The notes beneath the pieces are model-generated. The model did not search any database. It was given only the letters and a program-made list of their open reading frames with translations, and had not been told where the DNA came from. A stretch of DNA of 64,000 bases, from contig NZ_JAOQJV010000004.1 in the NCBI RefSeq assembly GCF_025567415.1, forward strand, positions 62,001 through 126,000, in the 5' to 3' direction. A program made the translations under genes and the position numbers. This stretch comes from Claveliimonas ammoniilytica (lineage in GTDB: Bacteria; Bacillota; Clostridia; Lachnospirales; Lachnospiraceae). Each line of letters opens with the position of its first letter. Position 1 is the first letter of the stretch. Below are positions 58,566 to 64,000 of the stretch, in pieces.

Positions 58566-59903
58566 TTATACGTTATGATCTTTATGTCGGAAAAAGATAT
58601 GCCTGATAATAAGTCCGGCCATCACCGCCGTCAGCACATCTGCACATGCCTGTGCCGCCAGCACTCCTGTATATCTAAATATTTTGGACAGAACAACAAT
58701 CGTCATGGCATAAACTACGCCCTGTCTGCTGATCGACAGCACAAGTGCTCCCGACGCATTTCCCACAGACTGGCAGACACAGGTTGATACCAGCGTTACT
58801 GCCATGAACATCATACCGAACTGCTGATACCGAAGCATCATAGCTCCATTATTTACAATCCCCGGATCATTCATAAATACTCGGATAACTGTAGGTGCAA
58901 AGATACTGACAAGTACTGCAAATCCAAGTCCGGTTCCCATCTCAAACAAATATGCAAACTTTAATATTTCTTTTAATCTTTTTTCGTTTTTTGCGCCATA
59001 ATTATATCCTACAAGCGGCTGACCGCCAAATGCAAATCCGACCAGTATCAGAGCCGTGAGCATATTGGCTTTTAATGCAATTCCCATGGCTGCGACTTTG
59101 TCCGTTCCGTACTCCAGCAGGAAATGATTCGTCAGCATGACCATAAAGCTCTGCATGAGATTTGTGATTGATGCCGGAATGCCAATTAACAGAATGTTAC
59201 CTATCATATGCCCGGAAATTCTGGTCTCCGTAATTGCCACTGACAAACGGTTTGCCTTTTTCATCATCGCATACATATAATAAAGATCCGCTGCCATATT
59301 GCCAAGCACCGTTGCGATTGCAGCTCCTGCCGCCCCTTGTTTCAATCCAAAGATAAATACCGGATCAAGAATAATATTCACGATAGAACCGATAATAGAA
59401 CCAAGCATTGCCTGTGCAGCCAGTCCTTCCGTGCGGAGAATATTGGTCGGCACAAGTCCAAATATGATAAACACTGCTCCTATCGCAATCCATGTATAAT
59501 ATCCACTGGCATACTGCATTGTCACATCATTTGCTCCCAATACCCGAAGAATCTGCGGCCGGAACAATAACAGTATGATCGTCACACAGATGCCAAATAC
59601 AATCGATCCCCAGACACAGAATGCACTGACTCTCTTCGCATCCATATTTCTCTTCTGTCCAAACAGCCGGGAGATTACCGAACTTCCACCAAGTCCAAAG
59701 ATATCTCCAAACGCAATCATCATCGTAAATATCGGTGCCGCCAACGACACTCCCGCCACCAGTTCCTGCACTCCTGTCAATGCGATAAAATATGTATCCA
59801 CCATATTATAAACCAGCGAAACCATCATACTCATTACCACGGGAAACGCAAGCTTCATATAAGCTTTCGGCACTGATGTCTGTTCAAATAATTCGTTCTC
59901 CAT
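58566..59903 (-). CDS. MATE-family efflux transporter
   Basis: The 445-residue protein has about twelve membrane helices. The opening AYMKLAFPVVMSMMVSLVYNMVDTYFIALTGVQELVAGVSLAAPIFTMM follows the NorM/MepA pattern, and a second copy starts near residue 230. It exports cationic compounds in known relatives; no substrate can be assigned. AAAGGAG precedes the ATG. It is distinct in sequence from the other MATE gene of the window. It converges with the DUF3169 gene and is not part of that operon. Confidence 0.92.
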   Translation of the reverse strand: MENELFEQTSVPKAYMKLAFPVVMSMMVSLVYNMVDTYFIALTGVQELVAGVSLAAPIFTMMIAFGDIFGLGGSSVISRLFGQKRNMDAKRVSAFCVWGSIVFGICVTIILLLFRPQILRVLGANDVTMQYASGYYTWIAIGAVFIIFGLVPTNILRTEGLAAQAMLGSIIGSIVNIILDPVFIFGLKQGAAGAAIATVLGNMAADLYYMYAMMKKANRLSVAITETRISGHMIGNILLIGIPASITNLMQSFMVMLTNHFLLEYGTDKVAAMGIALKANMLTALILVGFAFGGQPLVGYNYGAKNEKRLKEILKFAYLFEMGTGLGFAVLVSIFAPTVIRVFMNDPGIVNNGAMMLRYQQFGMMFMAVTLVSTCVCQSVGNASGALVLSISRQGVVYAMTIVVLSKIFRYTGVLAAQACADVLTAVMAGLIIRHIFFRHKDHNV

Positions 59904-59954
59904 ACTTCTCCTTTCCGATTTTCCACTGTCAATATTATTCCACCATACATCAAA

Positions 59955-59987
59955 ACATCCATAACCCGAATTATGGATTATGGATGT
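59955..59987 (-). terminator. terminator downstream of the toxin-antitoxin genes
   Basis: ACATCCATAA and TTATGGATGT form a 10-bp stem with a 13-base loop; TTTTG follows on the minus strand. The remaining 200 bases of this gap hold nothing else recognisable. Confidence 0.7.
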
Positions 59988-60111
59988 CCAACCGTAGCAT
60001 TGAAAATCAACGCTCTATCATATTAAATTCTTAGAATTTTTGTTCACAGGTGAGTATTTTAGCAAAGTCAGAGTAAAATGTCAAATATAACATATCTACT
60101 ATTAAATATGT

Positions 60112-60351
60112 TTATCTCGAACTTTCTACATCTTCTTCTAAAAAAATAATAAAATCCGATTCTTCTGAAGTCCACTTCTTATTAAAATCTCTGTAGTGAT
60201 AATGATCTCCTGCTTCATAATTTGTATTCTTAATCCGATTTAGAAAATCTATAATTCTATCCAGTTCTTCGTTGTTGCATTGTAACGTAGTTTCACTCAA
60301 TTTCATCAGTTTTTCTTCATCATTATCTTTTTCATAACCAAAAGCTATCAT
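60112..60351 (-). CDS. small hypothetical protein behind HepT
   Basis: The 79-residue protein has no recognised family. It is highly charged, with acidic ends, a helix L-D-R-I-I-D-F-L-N-R-I in the middle, and H-Y-H-Y-R-D-F near residue 51. An AGAGGGA site fits ATG 60351 better than an ATG two codons earlier. It begins 16 bases after the HepT stop and should share the transcript. It might be a third component of the toxin-antitoxin locus or a chance neighbour. Confidence 0.65.
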   Translation of the reverse strand: MIAFGYEKDNDEEKLMKLSETTLQCNNEELDRIIDFLNRIKNTNYEAGDHYHYRDFNKKWTSEESDFIIFLEEDVESSR

Positions 60352-60367
60352 ACTCATTCCCTCTATT

Positions 60368-60769
60368 TTATAACATTAATTCATTTACCACATTTTTGAA
60401 ATCATAGAATAAATCAATATATTTTTCTACAATCGTATTACAATGAGCCTTCACGATCTCACAATCATAATCATGTGTAAGTTCATTTCTTACTTTCAAC
60501 ATTTCCATCCATACTTCATCTGAAATCAGATTTGCTTTAAAAGCTTCTCTAAGTACTTCTCTCGGAGATCCTGATACAAATCCAATAATTGCATAATATT
60601 GAATCAATATGTCTTTCATTACTTTCCATGCCAGATCAAATGTTATACTGAATTTAGCACTGGTCCCGCTCAGCACAAAAGAGTCTGAAAGGTCTCTTTC
60701 CCTGGCTTCTGCCAATGCATCCAGGGATTTAGTAAAAGACACAAAACGTCTGTTAAATTTCTCGTCCAT
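60368..60769 (-). CDS. HepT-like HEPN toxin (HI0074 type)
   Basis: The 133-residue four-helix protein carries the HEPN catalytic motif R-x4-H-x-Y in R-N-E-L-T-H-D-Y (about 92-99). This is the mark of HepT-type RNases paired with MntA antitoxins. The helix FDLAWKVMKDIL with SPREVLREA is typical of HI0074 nucleotidyltransferase-binding proteins. The gene overlaps mntA by 17 bases, with AAAGGAGG inside mntA. In characterised type VII systems the partner AMPylates the toxin at this tyrosine. Activity here is inferred. Confidence 0.87.
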   Translation of the reverse strand: MDEKFNRRFVSFTKSLDALAEARERDLSDSFVLSGTSAKFSITFDLAWKVMKDILIQYYAIIGFVSGSPREVLREAFKANLISDEVWMEMLKVRNELTHDYDCEIVKAHCNTIVEKYIDLFYDFKNVVNELML

Positions 60770-61022
60770 ACTGTCTGATATCCTCCTTTAACAAATCATT
60801 TCTACAAGTATCCATATTCAACAAATCAACACTATACAATGTTGGCAATTCTTCTATCTTTTCCTCAAGTATATCAAAATTCTTTACTCCCGTGACCGCG
60901 ATATCTATATCACTTCGCTCTCTCGCAGTCCCTTTTGCTCTTGATCCATATAAAATCACTTCTTTAGCATGAAAGTTTCTGCAAAGTTTTGCAACCTCAC
61001 TTATAACTTCTTCGACCTTCAT
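60753..61022 (-). CDS. MntA-like minimal nucleotidyltransferase antitoxin
   Basis: The 89-residue protein has the G-S-x10-D-x-D motif (GSRAKGTARERSDID, about 27-41), the mark of minimal nucleotidyltransferases that AMPylate HEPN toxins. A strand V-D-L-L-N with the third acidic residue lies near the C-terminus. The start is ATG 61022 behind AGGTGAT; an ATG five codons earlier overlaps that site. The order antitoxin then toxin with overlapping genes is the type VII arrangement. It lies 49 bases after the phosphatase gene on the same strand, with no terminator between. Confidence 0.88.
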   Translation of the reverse strand: MKVEEVISEVAKLCRNFHAKEVILYGSRAKGTARERSDIDIAVTGVKNFDILEEKIEELPTLYSVDLLNMDTCRNDLLKEDIRQYGREI

Positions 61023-61071
61023 AATATCACCTGCCATTTTACTACTTTTAATAATTCTTTTTCAATACAGT

Positions 61072-62244
61072 CTAATAATACTTCACTGTCACATGTTTAC
61101 CCATCCGCTCTGCACAATCCTTCAGCTGTTCTACCAGATTCATACGCACACTGAGATCGAATGGCAAATTGGAATTCTGGTGTGCAGGATTTAGTGCTTT
61201 TCCTACAAAAAGATTCAGATCCGTACACTCTTCGATCAACAGCCTTGCAAGCTTGGCTGCACCGTTCTCTGCATCCAGTGTATCAAAAAATGCTTCATCA
61301 AAATCATCATTTTCATAGCGGTGCAGGAGATCCAGCGCACTTCCTATGGTCAATACGCCTTCCGTTACCAGATCCAGACCTTCCATTGTTGCCATTGGCG
61401 GAATCTTTGGATCTGCATGCTTGACCAGCGTTACGATCTCCCGTTTTAATACACGAGATGCCACATTGGCACTGGTACCGCCACAAATAACTTTCTTGCC
61501 TTCCTGCTTCATAAAATCATGTACAACCCGCTCATCATCTTCCTTTCTGGACGGTGGACCTGTGAAGATATTGACCACCTGTCTGCGGATAACTCTGGTT
61601 ACTGCAACGGTTGTATCATCTCCCGGCTTCTGTCCATACAGGTCGTAACACACCTGGCTGAGCATAGCTGCCAGTCTTGCTGCCGACAATGTCTCGTTCG
61701 TACATTTTAGCGTATAAGCTGCCATGTCATCCCACTCCCAGTTATAGTTCATAGTTTCTTCTTCGCCGGCCCAGATTGCCCCATCACTCATCAGTACGAA
61801 ACAATCATTGAGTTCTACATGAAAACGATACTCACGAATCTTCTTTCCTTCAATTACGCGTTCCTGGTAAGGATAGTTTATTATTTCTTTGTTGCGTATA
61901 AACACGCATTTTGGATTATCATATTCTACCAGATAGGCTTCTCCGTCTCGAAAAATCTGCAGGATACTAAAGGTTGCATATGCTACTTCCCGTTCTTTAC
62001 AGATAGGCAGTGTACGGGCAATTGTCTCAACACAGGCATCAATTGCAGCCCCTTCCCGAAACATAGTTCCCAGAATCTTAGACGTCAGCGTTGCAAGAAT
62101 ATTCGCTTTTACTCCACTTCCCATACCATCTGCAAGAATAATAATACTGGAATCTTCTGTTTTCAGTACTTCGACTTTATCTCCACACAATTCTTCACGA
62201 TTCTTGTTAAAACTTTTCCAGCAAATATCTACACTTACACTCAT
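61072..62244 (-). CDS. SpoIIE-like PP2C serine phosphatase
   Basis: The 390-residue protein has an N-terminal PP2C/SpoIIE phosphatase domain (about 1-210) with the metal-site D-G-M-G-S-G (about 43-48), a second acidic site in M-S-D-G-A-I-W-A, and GDDTTVAVTRV. A C-terminal domain of about 160 residues with GGTSANVASRVL is of unknown fold. The SpoIIE membrane helices are absent, so it is soluble. ATG 62244 follows GGAGAGGA and lies one base after the hydrogenase stop. It probably dephosphorylates a regulator in response to the hydrogenase sensor. Confidence 0.88.
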   Translation of the reverse strand: MSVSVDICWKSFNKNREELCGDKVEVLKTEDSSIIILADGMGSGVKANILATLTSKILGTMFREGAAIDACVETIARTLPICKEREVAYATFSILQIFRDGEAYLVEYDNPKCVFIRNKEIINYPYQERVIEGKKIREYRFHVELNDCFVLMSDGAIWAGEEETMNYNWEWDDMAAYTLKCTNETLSAARLAAMLSQVCYDLYGQKPGDDTTVAVTRVIRRQVVNIFTGPPSRKEDDERVVHDFMKQEGKKVICGGTSANVASRVLKREIVTLVKHADPKIPPMATMEGLDLVTEGVLTIGSALDLLHRYENDDFDEAFFDTLDAENGAAKLARLLIEECTDLNLFVGKALNPAHQNSNLPFDLSVRMNLVEQLKDCAERMGKHVTVKYY

Positions 62245-62245
62245 C

Positions 62246-63958
62246 TTAATCCTCTCCGTCATCCAGAATCGAATCTCTCAACTTAGAAAGCGTCACTTTG
62301 GTCTCTGCTGTAGTCTCTCCCAGCAGTCCGGCAATTTCCTGTGCTACCATCATCTGCTTATCAATGACCTTCTGCGCGATATCAATCGTCTCCATCTTCA
62401 GATTCATGTGCTGTTCTCTCGCCTTTTCCTCTTTGCTCACATCCTGATAGACAACCAATGCCGAATCCACCGACTCTATATACACAATCGTTTCTTTAGC
62501 AATAACATCAAGTGTTTCTAACTGAATTCGTTTCCTTAAAATGGATTTTTTATCTTCCAGCACCTGTTCAATATCTTCAACCTCAATAAATTCAAAAATA
62601 TATCGCTCCAGTGCCTCTTCTCGGGAAATTCCCAGCTTATCCAGCATTCTTTTATTACATTCCCTTATATGCATATCCCGATCAACAATCAAGACCATGT
62701 TCGGTGTCGCGTCCATCACCAGATTCGACATGGATTCAGCCTGTGCCACTGCGTGTGGCAGACACATACTGATCTCTGCCTTGCCCTGATATACAGCTTC
62801 TGCTTTGGCTCTGCAGGTAGCATATCCACACGCTCCGCAATTCAGTTCATCCTGTCTTGTATATTTTCCCATGGCGCGAAGCACTTCTGTAAGCTCTCGT
62901 TCTGTTGGCTGATTATCCTGGATGTAACGATCTTCAAATACCTTATCCAGAAGAATTGGCTCATGTTCTATATGCACAGCTTCTTCCGTATATTTCACCT
63001 GATGCTCCAGATCCAGCCTTGCTTTTAGCATAGAACGCTTCCACCGCTCAGCAGCCGGTCCTTTTACACATCCACCTTTACATACATTTAGTTCAAAAAA
63101 TCCGCCTTTTACCTCTCCACGTGTCAGTTCATCCAGCAATTCCATACATGTCTTAATTCCCTCTGCATGAAATTTCTCATAATGATCTTCCGGTCCTTCT
63201 GTCAACACGGAGGTAATCACACCTCCGCCTATTGGATACAACCGGTTCACCCCCGGATCCGGATTACCCATCGGCTTGTCTTCGCATTCCTTAACCCTGA
63301 TACCTTCTTCTCTCCACCAACGAATAACCTCTTCAAATGTCAAAATGGCATTAATTGCTCCCTCTACCCGCTCATCTCCAACTGCTTCTGCTTTTTTAGC
63401 AATACAAGGTCCCAGAAAGACGACTTTCACATCTGGTCCATACATCTGCTTAATCAGACGTCCATGTGCAATCATCGGAGATACAACAGGAGCCATCATC
63501 GGGACTAATGATGGATAATATTTCTCGATCAAATCATTAATACTTGGACAACAAGTAGAGATGATGTTCGTCATCTGTCCACTTTTAAGTAGCTTTTGAT
63601 ACTCTTCTGTGACTAATGCTGCACCTTCTGCTGTTTCCCGCACTTCATCAAACCCAAGCCTCATAAGTGCATCTACCACCTGTCCGGGCTGATCAAAGTC
63701 AAGTACACTGAGATATGACGGTGCAAGTGAAAGCACCGTACGCACACCTCTCTGAAGATATCCCTTCACCCGTTCCATATCGCTGGCAAATGTCTTGGCA
63801 TTCTGCGGACAGACTTCCAGGCACTGTCCACAGTGAATACAGTGATCCTCCATAATATGCGCCTGTTCATTCTGTACTGAAATTGCCTTTACCTCACAAT
63901 AACGGACACATTTGTAACAATGTCTGCATTTGGCATCCTTAAAATCAATGACCTTCAT
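62246..63958 (-). CDS. sensory [FeFe]-hydrogenase-like protein with PAS domain
   Basis: The 570-residue protein begins with two [4Fe-4S] ferredoxin motifs (Cys11-Cys21 and Cys40-Cys50 clusters). The H-cluster domain retains S-T-C-C-P (Cys136/137), G-P-C (Cys185) and the C-x-x-x-C of the third motif (Cys293/297). It lacks the catalytic-type P-M-P-C and E-x-M-A-C residues. An Fe4 domain with C-G-A-C-G-Y-x-x-C (374-382) and a PAS domain (about 410-500) follow. This is the plan of sensory HydS-type proteins. GAGGAGGG precedes the ATG. Its upstream neighbours lie outside the window. Confidence 0.9.
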   Translation of the reverse strand: MKVIDFKDAKCRHCYKCVRYCEVKAISVQNEQAHIMEDHCIHCGQCLEVCPQNAKTFASDMERVKGYLQRGVRTVLSLAPSYLSVLDFDQPGQVVDALMRLGFDEVRETAEGAALVTEEYQKLLKSGQMTNIISTCCPSINDLIEKYYPSLVPMMAPVVSPMIAHGRLIKQMYGPDVKVVFLGPCIAKKAEAVGDERVEGAINAILTFEEVIRWWREEGIRVKECEDKPMGNPDPGVNRLYPIGGGVITSVLTEGPEDHYEKFHAEGIKTCMELLDELTRGEVKGGFFELNVCKGGCVKGPAAERWKRSMLKARLDLEHQVKYTEEAVHIEHEPILLDKVFEDRYIQDNQPTERELTEVLRAMGKYTRQDELNCGACGYATCRAKAEAVYQGKAEISMCLPHAVAQAESMSNLVMDATPNMVLIVDRDMHIRECNKRMLDKLGISREEALERYIFEFIEVEDIEQVLEDKKSILRKRIQLETLDVIAKETIVYIESVDSALVVYQDVSKEEKAREQHMNLKMETIDIAQKVIDKQMMVAQEIAGLLGETTAETKVTLSKLRDSILDDGED

Positions 63959-64000
63959 GCAAAGCCCTCCTCACATACCTTAATATCTCAATATTTCTTC

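Noticed and set aside
63980..64000. End of an upstream gene (E-E-I-L-R-Y-stop) on the minus strand
   Set aside because: Seven codons at the window edge are too few to support a call, although a preceding gene in the same operon is likely.

Overview
The window reads as chromosome of an anaerobic, spore-former-related gut Firmicute, most likely a member of Lachnospiraceae (Clostridia). The reasons are moderate GC, A/G-rich Shine-Dalgarno sites before nearly every gene, Gram-positive type sigma-A promoters, Lachnospiraceae-typical families (DUF1846, DUF6483, DUF3169, DUF6110-like, a GerMN lipoprotein, a SpoIIE-type phosphatase) and an [FeFe]-hydrogenase-like sensor. Species cannot be fixed from the sequence alone. 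No rRNA or tRNA gene, prophage, insertion sequence or CRISPR array was found.

Layout. 1-2.7 kb: lysine/diaminopimelate genes dapA-dapB and a tandem-OB single-strand-binding protein, all on minus. 2.8-9.3 kb: typA, a small membrane protein, the ribosome hibernation factor hpf, yigZ and a class A penicillin-binding protein. 9.3-15.3 kb, minus: ftsH, uvrC, hprK and a ROK glucokinase. 15.4-18.6 kb, plus: a DUF1846 protein and pyrG, followed by three consecutive hairpins. 18.7-28.8 kb: a long tightly packed minus-strand run (YdcZ-type transporter, comEA, response regulator, histidine kinase, GerMN lipoprotein, comEC, holA, lepA, hemW), so DNA-uptake genes surround a WalRK-like two-component system. 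28.8-34.1 kb: arginine genes argC-GNAT-argJ-argB divergent from argG, with ArgR-like boxes between the two promoters. 34.2-37.5 kb: a class I glutamine amidotransferase-like hydrolase, an aspartate-type aminotransferase and metF.

37.5-42.5 kb is the most accessory-looking part: a short gene remnant, an Rpn-family nuclease, a Uma2-family nuclease, a MATE pump with a flavodoxin, an orphan lipoprotein, and a five-unit palindromic repeat array with a 65-66 nt period. 42.5-54.7 kb: leuS with a structured leader, a small P-loop protein, a P-type metal ATPase with a small glycine-rich partner, a large unknown membrane protein, a divergent EF-G paralogue, and tyrA-aroA of aromatic amino acid synthesis. 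54.7-60 kb: an Xaa-Pro dipeptidyl-peptidase-like hydrolase with DUF6483, then an HTH regulator/DUF3169 operon preceded by three identical-architecture operators, and a second MATE pump. 60.1-64 kb: an MntA-HepT type toxin-antitoxin module with a third small gene, and a sensory hydrogenase (ferredoxin, H-cluster, Fe4, PAS domains) coupled to a SpoIIE-like PP2C phosphatase.

Most of the window is core metabolism and translation. The parts most likely to repay study are the palindromic array at 42.1-42.4 kb, the triple-operator HTH/DUF3169 unit, the hydrogenase-phosphatase sensor, the three-gene MntA/HepT locus, and the variant G-motifs of the EF-G paralogue.
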